DNA from: Pseudomonas sessilinigenes
Lineage (GTDB): Bacteria > Pseudomonadota > Gammaproteobacteria > Pseudomonadales > Pseudomonadaceae
NCBI RefSeq assembly: GCF_003850565.1
Contig: NZ_CP027706.1
Coordinates: forward strand, 3,162,001-3,226,000
Length of the DNA stretch: 64,000 bases
Reading direction: 5' to 3'
Shown here one piece after another: positions 18,515-27,076 of the stretch. The notes under the pieces are model-generated. The model saw only the letters and a program-made list of their open reading frames with translations, made no database searches and was not told where the DNA came from. The first letter of the stretch is position 1. Each line of letters starts with the position of its first letter. Both the position numbers and the translations under genes were made by a program.

Positions 18515-19582
18515 ATGCTCAATGCGCAATTGAGTCAATGGCTGGATGCCCAGGCCCAGGCGCTGGACCTGGGGCAGTGCGATCCGCAATCGGTGCTCGC
18601 TCAACTGGCGGCCGGCGGTGTGCTGCGAGCTGGCATCAGCCAGGCCCAGGGGGGCAGTGGCGGGGACCTGGGCGACGCCCTGGAAGTCATGGCCGAAGTG
18701 GCCAGCCACTCCCTGGCGGCGGCATTCGTCTGCTGGGGCCAGCGCGCCTTCATCGAGTACCTGTTGCACAGTCCCAACCAGGCCTTGCGTGAACGGCTGT
18801 TGCCGTCACTGCTCAGTGGCGAACTGGCCGGTGCCACCGGGCTGTCCAACGCCATGAAGTTCCTCTCCGGGATCGAGGCCCTGCAAGTCCGGGCGCAGGA
18901 CCAGGCCCATGGCTGGCGCCTCAACGGGCGCCTGCATTGGGTGACCAACCTGCGCAAGAGCGGTTTCGTGGTGGCCGCGGCGGTAGAGCGTGAGGAGGGC
19001 GGGGCGCCTTTCATCCTGGCGATTCCTGACGGCTTGCCGGGGCTTGAGCGTTCCGAGGACCTGCAACTGATGGGCTTGCAGTCGAGCAATACCGCGGCCC
19101 TCGACCTGGAGCAGGTCGAGGTCGCTCGTGACTGGCTGTTGCATGAGGACGCCCGCCAGTTCCTGCCGGCAGTGCGTCCGGCGTTCCTGGGCCTGCAATG
19201 CGCCCTGGCCATTGGCCTTGCCCGCCGGGCACTGGCCGAGGTCGAGCAGCATATCCAGGGCGTTCGCTCGGTGCTCCAGGAGCCTTTGCTGGAGCAGCGC
19301 GAACAACTGCAACGGACCGTCGCCGAACTCAAGGCCGGCTTGCTCGACGGACGCTTCCTGGGCGAGCCCGCCGCCTTGTTCCGGGTCCGTATCGCCCTGG
19401 CTGAGGCCACGGCCAACGCCGTGCAACTGGAACTCCAGGCCAGCGGTGGCAAGGCCTACCTGTGCGAGCACGGCAGTGGTTTCGCCCGGCGCTGGCGCGA
19501 GTCGGCCTTCGTGCCCATCGTCACCCCGAGCCTGGTGCAACTGCGTGCCGAGCTGCAGCGCCAGGCGCGGAATGCCGCATGA
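18515..19582 (+). CDS. Acyl-CoA-dehydrogenase-like flavoprotein, SfnB/DszC-type candidate
   Basis: A 355-residue flavin-dependent protein of the acyl-CoA dehydrogenase superfamily. It has the middle beta-domain with GATGLSNAMKF and GWRLNGRLHWVTN, and a helical C-terminus. It is slightly shorter than the roughly 390 residues usual for SfnB/DszC-type monooxygenases. AAGGAG precedes the ATG. The stop overlaps the start of the importer ATPase (ATGA), so a transporter-linked role, such as oxidative release of sulfur from an organosulfur substrate, is more likely than fatty-acid oxidation. The substrate is inferred from context. Confidence 0.8.
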   Translation: MLNAQLSQWLDAQAQALDLGQCDPQSVLAQLAAGGVLRAGISQAQGGSGGDLGDALEVMAEVASHSLAAAFVCWGQRAFIEYLLHSPNQALRERLLPSLLSGELAGATGLSNAMKFLSGIEALQVRAQDQAHGWRLNGRLHWVTNLRKSGFVVAAAVEREEGGAPFILAIPDGLPGLERSEDLQLMGLQSSNTAALDLEQVEVARDWLLHEDARQFLPAVRPAFLGLQCALAIGLARRALAEVEQHIQGVRSVLQEPLLEQREQLQRTVAELKAGLLDGRFLGEPAALFRVRIALAEATANAVQLELQASGGKAYLCEHGSGFARRWRESAFVPIVTPSLVQLRAELQRQARNAA

Positions 19583-20418
19583 GTGGCTTGTTGAATGCAC
19601 GGCAGATCAGCCTGGGGTATCGCGCGGCGGACGGCTGGCACTCGGTATTGGAAGACTTCGACCTGCAATTGCAGGTCGGGGAGGTGGTCTCGGTACTGGG
19701 TCCCAGCGGCGTCGGCAAGTCCAGCCTGCTGCGGGTCCTGGCCGGGCTGCAATCACCGCACAAGGGCCAGGTGAGCCTGGCCGGCGAGGTGCTGGAGGGG
19801 CCTCATCCGCGGGTTGCTGTGGCATTCCAGGACCCCAGCCTGTTGCCGTGGCTGAACCTGGAGCACAACGTGGCTTTCGGCCTGGACTTTGCCCGCCAGC
19901 CGCGCCTGAGCGCCCGCCAGCGCCAGGAGCGTATCGACCAGGCCATTGCCGATGTCGGCCTGGAGCACGCCCGCCAGCGCTATCCGGCGCAGTTGTCGGG
20001 CGGCATGGCGCAACGTACCGCGTTGGCCCGCTGCCTGGCCCGCCAGCCGCAGGTGTTGCTGCTGGACGAACCTTTCGGGGCCCTGGACGAAGTGACCCGG
20101 GCCGACATGCAGCAACTGCTGCTCAAGGTGATCGGCCAGCACCGGACTTCGGCGCTGTTGATCACCCACGATATCGACGAGGCCCTGCTGTTGTCCGATC
20201 GGGTGCTGCTACTGGGTAACAGCCCGGCGCACATCCTCGGCCAATGGCGTATCGAGCTGCCGGCACCCCGTGCCGAGCGGATCGAGGAGTTGGGCGCCTT
20301 GCGTATCGAGATTCTCAAGACCCTTCGGCGGGCGAGCCGCAACCCTCTCAATTCCCCTTTGCCTGCACCGTCGGAGATTGACCATGTGCCTGGACGACTT
20401 CACCCACACGCGTCGTGA
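19579..20418 (+). CDS. SsuB/TauB-type ABC importer ATPase
   Basis: A 279-residue ATPase. Walker A is GPSGVGKSS, the Q-loop VAFQDPSLLPW, the signature LSGGMAQR, Walker B VLLLDEPFGALDE, and the H-loop LLITHDIDEAL. LPWLNLEHNV is characteristic of the nitrate/sulfonate/taurine group. It starts at the ATGA overlap with the flavoprotein gene and its end overlaps the next gene by 35 bp. Confidence 0.92.
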   Translation: MSGLLNARQISLGYRAADGWHSVLEDFDLQLQVGEVVSVLGPSGVGKSSLLRVLAGLQSPHKGQVSLAGEVLEGPHPRVAVAFQDPSLLPWLNLEHNVAFGLDFARQPRLSARQRQERIDQAIADVGLEHARQRYPAQLSGGMAQRTALARCLARQPQVLLLDEPFGALDEVTRADMQQLLLKVIGQHRTSALLITHDIDEALLLSDRVLLLGNSPAHILGQWRIELPAPRAERIEELGALRIEILKTLRRASRNPLNSPLPAPSEIDHVPGRLHPHAS

Positions 20419-21583
20419 CTTCCTCAAACTCAGCGCGCTGCTGACCGCCGGTGGCGCCTTGCCGCTGCTCAATAGCCTGCAGGCTCGCGCGGCCCAGGAG
20501 CCGGATGCGCCAGTGCGCATCGGCTACCTGCCGATCACCGACGCCACGCCCTTATTGGTTGCCCACAACAACGGCCTGTTCGAGGCCGAGGGCATCAAGG
20601 CCGAGCGTCCGGTGCTGTTGCGCAGTTGGGCCCAGGTGATCGAGGCGTTCATTTCCGGGCAGGTCAACGTGATCCACCTGTTGTCGCCAATGACCGTCTG
20701 GGCCCGCTATGGCAGCAAGGTCCCGGCCAAGGTGGTGGCCTGGAACCATGTCGGCGGTTCCGGCCTGACCGTGGCCCCTGGCATTACCGAGGTCAGGCAA
20801 CTGGCGGGACAGTCCCTGGCGATTCCGTTCTGGTACTCGATCCACAACGTGGTACTCCAGCAGTTGCTACGTGACAGTGGCCTGGTGCCGGTGAGCAAGG
20901 CCACCGGTAGCGCCCTGGGGGCCAATGAGGTCAACCTGGTGGTGCTGCCGCCCTCGGACATGCCGCCAGCCCTGGCCAGCAAGCGCATCGCCGGCTACAT
21001 CGTCGCCGAACCCTTCAATGCCCTGGCCGAGGAACTCAAGGTCGGCCGGGTGCAGCGCTTTACCGGCGATGTCTGGCGCAATCACGCCTGCTGCGTGGTG
21101 TTCATGCATGAGCACGATCTGAACAACCGACCCGAGTGGTCGCAGAAAGTGGTCAACGCCATCGTCAAGGCCCAGCTCTGGACCCGCGAACATCGCGCCG
21201 AGGCCGCGCAACTGCTGTCCAAGGACGGTAGCAACCGCTACACCCCCCATGCGCCCCAGGTGCTGGGTCGGGTATTGGCGCCGGCAGCCACGGACCGCGA
21301 GGCCTACTTGGCCAGTGGCGCGATCCGCAATGGCCAGTGGGATGAGCAGCGCATCGACTTCCAGCCCTATCCGTTCCCCAGCTACACCGAAGAGCTGGTC
21401 AAGCGCCTGAAGGACACGCTGATCGAGGGGGACAAGGGCTTTCTTGCCGGTCTCGACCCGCGGCACGCCGCTGGCGATTTGGTGGACGACCGTTTTGTGC
21501 GCAACGCCATCGCCAGCGTTGGCGGGCTCAAGGCCTTTGGCCTGGCGGAAAGCTTCGAGCGCAGCGAGGAGTTCGCGTTCTGA
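20384..21583 (+). CDS. Tat-exported ABC substrate-binding protein (NrtA/SsuA-like)
   Basis: A 399-residue binding protein. The N-terminus has a twin-arginine signal, TRRDFLKLSALL (about residues 8-19), cleaved near QARAAQEP. The body has the NMT1/NrtA fold (IGYLPITDATPLLVAHNNGLFEAEGI). GGAG precedes the ATG at 20384. Most SsuA and TauA proteins use Sec; Tat export suggests folding with a ligand or cofactor in the cytoplasm. The stop and the permease start share one base (TGATG). Confidence 0.9.
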   Translation: MCLDDFTHTRRDFLKLSALLTAGGALPLLNSLQARAAQEPDAPVRIGYLPITDATPLLVAHNNGLFEAEGIKAERPVLLRSWAQVIEAFISGQVNVIHLLSPMTVWARYGSKVPAKVVAWNHVGGSGLTVAPGITEVRQLAGQSLAIPFWYSIHNVVLQQLLRDSGLVPVSKATGSALGANEVNLVVLPPSDMPPALASKRIAGYIVAEPFNALAEELKVGRVQRFTGDVWRNHACCVVFMHEHDLNNRPEWSQKVVNAIVKAQLWTREHRAEAAQLLSKDGSNRYTPHAPQVLGRVLAPAATDREAYLASGAIRNGQWDEQRIDFQPYPFPSYTEELVKRLKDTLIEGDKGFLAGLDPRHAAGDLVDDRFVRNAIASVGGLKAFGLAESFERSEEFAF

Positions 21584-22344
21584 TGGACAAGCAACCTTCT
21601 TCCCTGGGCCATTGGGGCCTGGGGCTGGCCGGTCTGGCCAGCCTGTTGCTGGGCTGGTGGCTGGGTGTGCACCTGCTGGCTGGCGACGGCTTGGCGATGC
21701 GTTTCTCGCCCGAGGCGACTTTCTCCAGCCTGGCCGAGCTGCTGGGGCGTGGCGAGTTGTACGAGCACATCGGGGTCAGTCTCAAGCGCATTGTGCTGGG
21801 GCTGTTGCTGGCCTTGCTGGTCGGGGTGCCCCTGGGCCTGCTGGTGGGCAGCTATCGGCACCTGGAGGCGGCCACCACTCCGGCATTCCAGTTCCTGCGG
21901 ATGATCTCGCCGCTGTCATGGATGCCGGTGGTGGTGATGTTGATGGGCGTGGGCGATCAGCCGATCTACTTCCTGCTGGCCTTTGCCGCGTTGTGGCCGA
22001 TTCTGCTCAACACCGCCGCTGGGGTGCGTCAACTGGACCCGCGCTGGTTGCAGTTGAGCCGCAGCCTGAGCGCCACCCGCTGGGAGACCTTGTGCAAGGT
22101 CATCCTGCCGGGGGTCGTGGGGCATGTGCTGACGGGAGTGCGCCTGGCCATCGGTATCTTGTGGATCGTCCTGGTGCCCTGCGAAATGCTCGGTGTCAGC
22201 GCCGGGCTGGGTTACTTCATTCTCGATACCCGTGATCGCCTGGCCTATTCGGAGTTGATGGCCATGGTGCTGTTGATCGGCGCCCTGGGTTTTGCCCTGG
22301 ATGCCATGGCTCGCAGCCTGCATCGCCGCTGGGCCCACGCCTGA
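21583..22344 (+). CDS. SsuC/TauC-type ABC importer permease
   Basis: A 253-residue inner-membrane permease with about six TM helices and the EAA-like loop region LSRSLSATRWETLCKVILPG. It completes the ATPase, binding protein and permease set and is coupled by the TGATG overlap. A hairpin at 22384-22409 follows. Confidence 0.92.
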   Translation: MDKQPSSLGHWGLGLAGLASLLLGWWLGVHLLAGDGLAMRFSPEATFSSLAELLGRGELYEHIGVSLKRIVLGLLLALLVGVPLGLLVGSYRHLEAATTPAFQFLRMISPLSWMPVVVMLMGVGDQPIYFLLAFAALWPILLNTAAGVRQLDPRWLQLSRSLSATRWETLCKVILPGVVGHVLTGVRLAIGILWIVLVPCEMLGVSAGLGYFILDTRDRLAYSELMAMVLLIGALGFALDAMARSLHRRWAHA

Positions 22345-22383
22345 GCGGCATCGGACCATTCCCGGATGAGTCTCTCGCCGGCG

Positions 22384-22409
22384 GTACCGGGGATTATTTT
22401 CCCCGGTAC
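22384..22409 (+). terminator. Hairpin after the importer operon
   Basis: GTACCGGGG (22384-22392) and CCCCGGTAC (22401-22409) form a perfect 9-bp stem with an AT-rich 8-nt loop. It sits 40 bp after the permease stop and 30 bp before the TetR-linked operator. There is no 3' U-tract, so it is a terminator-like hairpin only. Confidence 0.5.
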
Positions 22410-22438
22410 GGTTGACGCTCACCCGTAGCACCTTTAAC

Positions 22439-22460
22439 TTATGGAACGATCATTCCATAA
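22439..22460. promoter_or_regulatory. Operator copy 1 upstream of the TetR gene
   Basis: A 22-bp near-perfect palindrome with core TGGAACGATCATTCCA; only one base pair breaks the symmetry. It ends about 11 bp before the GTG start of the TetR-family gene and matches a second copy at 23145-23162. The position suggests autorepression. Confidence 0.8.
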
Positions 22461-22471
22461 AGGTGTTTGCC

Positions 22472-23056
22472 GTGCGTCCCAAGGAGTTCGACCCCGACCA
22501 GATCGCCGATGCTGCCATGCAGGTGTTCTGGCAGCGCGGTTATGCCGCCACTTCCATCCAGGACCTGGTGGAGGGCACAGGCCTGAGCCGCAGCAGCCTG
22601 TACAACGCCTTCGACAGCAAGCATGGGCTCTACATGTGCGCGCTCAAGCGTTATCAGCAGATGACCACGGCCAATATCGAACTATTGGGCCAAGAGGCTC
22701 CGGCCCTGGAGCGGGTGCGGCGCCTGCTGATGAAGATCGTCGACAACGAACTGCAGGACGATCAGCGCCTGGGCTGCCTGGCGGCTAATGCTTCACTGGA
22801 AATGGCCGGTCAGGACCCGGTGGTGGCGCAATGGGTTGCGCAGAACTTCAAGCGCATCGAGGCAGCGCTGGAGCAAGTGCTGCGACAGGGGCAGGAACAG
22901 GGACAGGTCGCGTCGCAGAAGAATCCCCGGGCCCTGGCCAGCTTTGTGGTGTGCACCATCCAGGGCCTGCGGGTACTGGGCAAGGGCAGCCTGCCTGATG
23001 AGCGCCGCCAGCGCCTGCTGGATGTCGTGGAGGTGGCCGTGGCCAGCCTGGCCTGA
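22472..23056 (+). CDS. TetR/AcrR-family transcriptional regulator
   Basis: A 194-residue regulator. The HTH reads QIADAAMQVFWQRGYAATSI and LSRSSLYNAF; the ligand-binding domain has GCLAANASLEMAG, common in the YxaF/LmrA-like branch. The start is GTG 22472 (VRPKEFD), with AAAGGTG about 7 nt upstream; the frame open further up runs through the operator and is not coding. It is autoregulated through the palindrome at 22439-22460 and very likely controls the downstream oxidoreductase gene through the matching site. Confidence 0.9.
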   Translation: MRPKEFDPDQIADAAMQVFWQRGYAATSIQDLVEGTGLSRSSLYNAFDSKHGLYMCALKRYQQMTTANIELLGQEAPALERVRRLLMKIVDNELQDDQRLGCLAANASLEMAGQDPVVAQWVAQNFKRIEAALEQVLRQGQEQGQVASQKNPRALASFVVCTIQGLRVLGKGSLPDERRQRLLDVVEVAVASLA

Positions 23057-23144
23057 CGCCAGGCGTGGCCGTTGTCCAGGCCGCTGTACAGCGGTCGATG
23101 TATCGCTCAGCCAGCCCGCGGGGTGGCTGTTTTTTTACCCTTTA

Positions 23145-23162
23145 TTGGAATGATCATTCCAA
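23145..23162. promoter_or_regulatory. Operator copy 2 upstream of the oxidoreductase gene
   Basis: TTGGAATGATCATTCCAA is a perfect 18-bp palindrome, 28 bp before the start of the 3-hydroxyisobutyrate-dehydrogenase-like gene. Its core differs by one base from the site in front of the adjacent TetR gene. Confidence 0.85.
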
Positions 23163-23190
23163 AAAATCGCTGAAATCGGAGAAACACATC

Positions 23191-24051
23191 ATGTCCACGC
23201 CATTTCGTTCAGTCGCGGTATTGGGTATCGGCATCATGGGGGCGGCGGTAGCGCGCAACCTGCAACGCCGTGGGTTTGCAGTGCGTGCCTGGAATCGCAC
23301 GCCACAGCGGGCCCAGGCGCTGCAGGAAGAGGGCGTCCAGGTGTTCGAGCAGGCCGTGGATGCCGTGCGTGGGGCTGAGGTGATCATTACCCTGGCCAAG
23401 GATGGCCCCGCCGTGCTGGCGGCCATGGAGCAGGCTGGCCCGGCCCTGGAGCCCGGTATGCTCTGGCTGCAAATGGCCACGGTGGGCGTCCAGGCCTGTG
23501 ATGAGCTGCATGGCTTTGCCCAGGCCCGGGGGCTGGTGTTCTACGACGCCCCAGTCCTCGGTACCCGGCAGCCAGCGGAACAGGGGCAACTGCTGGTGCT
23601 GGGGGCGGGGCCCGAGAAGTACCGGGCCCAGCTCCAATCGCTGTTCGATGCCATTGCCAAGCGAGTGACCTGGGTCAGTGAAGTGCCTGGCGGCGGCAGT
23701 CGCTTGAAGTTGGCCCTCAACAGCTGGGTGCTGGCCTTGACCCACGGCGCCGCGGAGTGCCTGGCGCTGGCCAGGGGGCTTGGCGTGGACCCGGCGCTGG
23801 TGGTCGAGTTGGTCACCGGCGGCCCCCTGGACAGCGGCTACTTCCAGGCCAAGACCGCCGCCATGCTCAACGATGATTACCGCCCCAGCTTCACCCTCGC
23901 CAATGCCTTGAAGGATGCCCAGCTGATGGTGGCTGCCGCGCAGCAGGCCGGAGTCAAGGTCGATCTGGCCGAGGCAGGGATCCAGCGTTTCCAGCGCGCC
24001 CTCGACAAAGGCCATGGCGACAAGGACATGGCTGCCTCCTACCTCGGCTGA
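23191..24051 (+). CDS. NAD(P)-dependent oxidoreductase, 3-hydroxyisobutyrate dehydrogenase family
   Basis: A 286-residue beta-hydroxyacid dehydrogenase. The N-terminal Rossmann motif is LGIGIMGAAVARNL (11-24); Arg at 37 in WNRTPQ suggests NADPH preference. The catalytic Lys173 lies in GGGSRLKLALNSW. The start ATG 23191 follows CGGAGAAA. It is controlled by a palindrome identical in core to the TetR operator. Members reduce or oxidise small beta-hydroxyacids or succinic semialdehyde-like substrates; the substrate here is unknown. An MFS gene follows after 76 bp. Confidence 0.9.
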   Translation: MSTPFRSVAVLGIGIMGAAVARNLQRRGFAVRAWNRTPQRAQALQEEGVQVFEQAVDAVRGAEVIITLAKDGPAVLAAMEQAGPALEPGMLWLQMATVGVQACDELHGFAQARGLVFYDAPVLGTRQPAEQGQLLVLGAGPEKYRAQLQSLFDAIAKRVTWVSEVPGGGSRLKLALNSWVLALTHGAAECLALARGLGVDPALVVELVTGGPLDSGYFQAKTAAMLNDDYRPSFTLANALKDAQLMVAAAQQAGVKVDLAEAGIQRFQRALDKGHGDKDMAASYLG

Positions 24052-24127
24052 AACCCGGCCTTTTACTGCGGTGGCCACAGTGGTGCCTGCCGCAGCCCTG
24101 ATCGTTGCTTGCGTGAGTATCTTCAGA

Positions 24128-25330
24128 ATGAACATCCCTGAATCTTATCCGGCCGCCGCCACGCGGCTGCCGGTCTGGCGCCTCTTGGCCCTGACCCTGG
24201 CTGGCTTCATCGCCATCGTCACCGAAACCCTGCCCGCCGGACTGCTGCCGCAGATCAGCCATGGCCTGGCCATCGACCAGGCCATGGCCGGACAGTTGAT
24301 CAGCGTCTATGCCCTGGGCTCGGTGGCGGCCGCCATTCCGCTGGTCGCCGCGACCCGCAGTTGGCGGCGCCGGCCCTTGTTGTTGCTGGCTATTGGCGGC
24401 TTGCTCCTAGGTAACAGCCTCACGGCTCTGTCGACTCACTATGGCCTGACCCTGGTCGCGCGGTTTGCCGCTGGCATGGCGGCTGGGCTGGTCTGGGGAT
24501 TGCTGGCCGGTTACGCGCGGCGCCTGGTGGTCCCTGCGTTGCAGGGGCGGGCGCTGGCAGTGATGGGCGTCGGCCAGCCGCTGGCCCTGTGCCTGGGCGT
24601 GCCGCTGGGCACTTGGCTCGGGACCTGGATGGACTGGCAATCGGTGTTCTGGAGCTTGTCCCTATTGGCCCTGGCCTTGTGGCTCTGGGTGCGCCTGGCG
24701 GTCCCTGATCAGCCCGGGCAACAAGCCGGTCAACGCCAGCCATTGGGGAAGATTTTCCTGACTCCGGGGATTGCCCAGGCGCTGCTGGTGATCTTCGTCT
24801 GGATCCTGGCCCATAACATTCTCTACACCTATATCGCGGTGTTCCTCGAATCCCTGGGGCTGGCCAGCAGCCTGGACCGCGCCTTGTTGCTGTTCGGCCT
24901 GGCGTCGCTGCTGGGGATCTGGGGCACCGGATTGCTGGTGGATCGCTGGCTGCGGGGCCTGACCCTGTGCAGCCTGGCGGGTTTCGCCCTGGCCTGCTTG
25001 CTATTGGGGATCGCTGGCCGGCAGCCATGGCTGGTATGGCCGGCCATCATCGCCTGGGGCCTGACCTTCGGTGGTGCACCGACCCTGCTGCAGACTGCCG
25101 TGGCAGACGCCGCCGGGGAAGGGGCCGATGTCGCCCAGTCGATGCTGGTGACCCTGTTCAACCTGGGCATCGCCGGTGGCGGGGTGGTGGGCGGCCTGTT
25201 GCTGCAGCGTTTCGGTGCGCTGTCCTTCCCCTGGGCGATGGCGGCCCTGGCCATGATGGGGCTGGTACTGGTCTGGGCGGCTCGCCGATACGCCTTCAAG
25301 CCGGGTCAGCGGGTGACCTGTAGCGGCTGA
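24128..25330 (+). CDS. MFS transporter, AraJ/YdhP-like, 12 TM
   Basis: A 400-residue major facilitator protein. The first helix carries FIAIVTETLPAGLLPQIS, a signature of the DHA1/AraJ efflux group; about 12 hydrophobic helices follow. ATG 24128 (MNIPESY) is chosen although its ribosome binding site is weak. It probably belongs to the TetR-controlled unit and would export a toxic compound or its reduced product. The end overlaps the convergent DJ-1/PfpI-like gene by 25 bp. Confidence 0.88.
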   Translation: MNIPESYPAAATRLPVWRLLALTLAGFIAIVTETLPAGLLPQISHGLAIDQAMAGQLISVYALGSVAAAIPLVAATRSWRRRPLLLLAIGGLLLGNSLTALSTHYGLTLVARFAAGMAAGLVWGLLAGYARRLVVPALQGRALAVMGVGQPLALCLGVPLGTWLGTWMDWQSVFWSLSLLALALWLWVRLAVPDQPGQQAGQRQPLGKIFLTPGIAQALLVIFVWILAHNILYTYIAVFLESLGLASSLDRALLLFGLASLLGIWGTGLLVDRWLRGLTLCSLAGFALACLLLGIAGRQPWLVWPAIIAWGLTFGGAPTLLQTAVADAAGEGADVAQSMLVTLFNLGIAGGGVVGGLLLQRFGALSFPWAMAALAMMGLVLVWAARRYAFKPGQRVTCSG

Positions 25331-26091
25331 GGCTGGGCAGTGCGCGCTTGCTGCAGCAGCTCCACCCACTCGTTGGCAAAGCGGTGGCAGTCCCCGGGCC
25401 AGCGTGCAGTCAGCAAGTTGCGATCGCGGACTACGAAACCGCGCTCGGGATGCTGCGCCGAATCGCGCCTGGGCAGCAACGGACCACGGATGAAGTCCTG
25501 CGGGTTGGCCAGGACCGACTTGATCTCTTCTTCGACGCTGTGGTCGTAGGTGCGGTAATAGCGTCCCAGCCATGGGGCGGTGGCGATCCAGGCCATCAGT
25601 TCCATGGGGCCGGCCAGCAAGGCCGTGACCTTGCGCCCGTAAAGCACCGAGTGGCCAGTCTGCGGATCGATGCAGCGAGCCAGGGCCAGGGGGCCGTGGC
25701 ACACCGCGGCTACCGGTTTGTCGGCGCGAAAGAAGGCCAGGATGATCCGCCGCACTTGATCAGATTCCAGCAGGCTGCGCATGCCTCGGGCATGGCCTCC
25801 CGGGATCAGCAGGCCCTCGAACGCCTGCGGATCGACGTCGGCGTAGCCCAGCGGATCGCGAAAGGCCGGATCGCGGGTCATGTCATGGTAGCGCTCCAGG
25901 TCGGCGGCGCGGGTCATGAGCATCGGGTTGAGCGGGCCGAAGCCCAGGCTGACCAGGCGCGAGTCGGCATAGGCCGGCATCCCCAATGGTGTTGCAAAGC
26001 ACGCCTCGAAACCGGCCTGCCGGGCGGCTTGCCAGGGCAGGCCGCTTTCGGTGGGGTCGTAGTCGGCGTGGGGCAGCAGGATCAGGAACAT
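25306..26091 (-). CDS. DJ-1/PfpI (class I glutamine amidotransferase-like) protein
   Basis: A 261-residue protein. The nucleophile elbow is AAVCHGPLALA with Cys131 and His132; GLLIPGGHARGM matches the PfpI/Hsp31 group, which includes glyoxalase III-like and deglycase-like enzymes. The start is the ATG giving MFLILLPHADYD; the open frame upstream lacks a start signal and overlaps the next gene. It is the last gene of a minus-strand run with an SDR and a monooxygenase. Activity is unproven. Confidence 0.85.
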   Translation of the reverse strand: MFLILLPHADYDPTESGLPWQAARQAGFEACFATPLGMPAYADSRLVSLGFGPLNPMLMTRAADLERYHDMTRDPAFRDPLGYADVDPQAFEGLLIPGGHARGMRSLLESDQVRRIILAFFRADKPVAAVCHGPLALARCIDPQTGHSVLYGRKVTALLAGPMELMAWIATAPWLGRYYRTYDHSVEEEIKSVLANPQDFIRGPLLPRRDSAQHPERGFVVRDRNLLTARWPGDCHRFANEWVELLQQARTAQPQPLQVTR

Positions 26092-26147
26092 GGGCAGGCT
26101 CGGGAGCACGAAGGGTCCGCTGCAGATTAGCAGCCCCCGAGGATTGC

Positions 26148-26190
26148 GCCGGGCACTGCCCAGGCCGCCCGTGATTGTCGAGTGCCCGGC
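26148..26190. terminator. Hairpin between the PF10118 and DJ-1-like genes
   Basis: GCCGGGCACT (26148-26157) and AGTGCCCGGC (26181-26190) are perfect 10-bp inverted repeats around 23 nt. They lie just after the stop of the PF10118 gene on the minus strand. No U-tract follows, so it could be a terminator or an mRNA-end hairpin. Confidence 0.45.
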
Positions 26191-26198
26191 ACGGCCTC

Positions 26199-27038
26199 TT
26201 ACTTGGCTGCCGCGGAGCGGGTCTGCTCGATGTCTCGTACCAGGCCATCGATGCGCTGCAACTGGTGGCGGTTGTCGTGATCCCAGGGGTGGAACCCCGG
26301 CTTGAAGTACTGCAGCCAGGGCAGGGCGATCCGTGGGAATACCCCCTTGGGCCCGTAGAGGTACTTGATCACCTGCCACATCCCGCGCCAGTGGCCACCA
26401 CGCTTGCGATCGGCGATCAGCAGGCGCACATGGAAATCGAACACCACCAGCCAGAAGGTCAGGGTGGTGAACAGCATGGTGCCGGTGCGGATCAGATAGC
26501 GTTTGGGGCCCGGCTTGAGCACGGTGTTCCAGACGTCGTAGGCCACCGCCTTGTGCTCGGTCTCCTCCAGCGCGTGCCACTGCCACATCTGCCGGTAGCC
26601 TTCCACCGAGTCACCGAAGCGACTGGGATCACGCAGCAGCAGGTCGGCGAGGATCGCCGTGTAGTGCTCCAGGGCGATGGTCAGCGCCAGGTTGAAGGCG
26701 GGAGCGAAGTGCTTCTTCTGGAAGTCGAGGATCATGCGCAAGCGCCGATCCAGCAGGTGGGCCGGCAACCCGGCGTTTTGCAGCAGGTCGTTGTACTGCT
26801 GGTGCTCGCGGCTGTGCATGGCCTCCTGGCCGATAAAACCCTGGATCTGGCGCTTGAGCTCGGGATCGTGGATGTGCTCGCGGTAGTGGCGCACGCTGTC
26901 CATGAAGAACAGCTCGCCGGATGGAAACAGCAGGGACAGGGCATTGAAGAAATGGCTCACGTGGCTGCCTTGTTCGTGCCAATCGCAGATGCGCTCGGCG
27001 GGCAGTTCGACCTTGATGTCACGGCGGACGGGCAGCAT
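26199..27038 (-). CDS. Predicted metal-dependent hydrolase (PF10118)
   Basis: A 279-residue protein of the PF10118 family, which has ferritin-like helices carrying Glu and His metal ligands: QEAMHSREHQQYND, ALEHYTAIL and WHALEETEHKAVAYDVW. The ATG at 27038 has GAGGAGCG at good spacing and fixes the start; a longer frame exists upstream. It is 38 bp downstream of the SDR gene and shares its operon with the monooxygenase. PF10118, SDR and flavin monooxygenase often occur together; the reaction is not established. Confidence 0.85.
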   Translation of the reverse strand: MLPVRRDIKVELPAERICDWHEQGSHVSHFFNALSLLFPSGELFFMDSVRHYREHIHDPELKRQIQGFIGQEAMHSREHQQYNDLLQNAGLPAHLLDRRLRMILDFQKKHFAPAFNLALTIALEHYTAILADLLLRDPSRFGDSVEGYRQMWQWHALEETEHKAVAYDVWNTVLKPGPKRYLIRTGTMLFTTLTFWLVVFDFHVRLLIADRKRGGHWRGMWQVIKYLYGPKGVFPRIALPWLQYFKPGFHPWDHDNRHQLQRIDGLVRDIEQTRSAAAK

Positions 27039-27076
27039 GGCTGTCGCTCCTCTAGACATGGAAATAGGTTGCGGCC

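Noticed and set aside
26092..26586. Upstream extension of the DJ-1/PfpI-like frame to 26586, giving a 426-residue protein
   Set aside because: The extra part is antisense to the PF10118 gene frame, has no family resemblance and would cross a perfect hairpin; the family start is at 26091.
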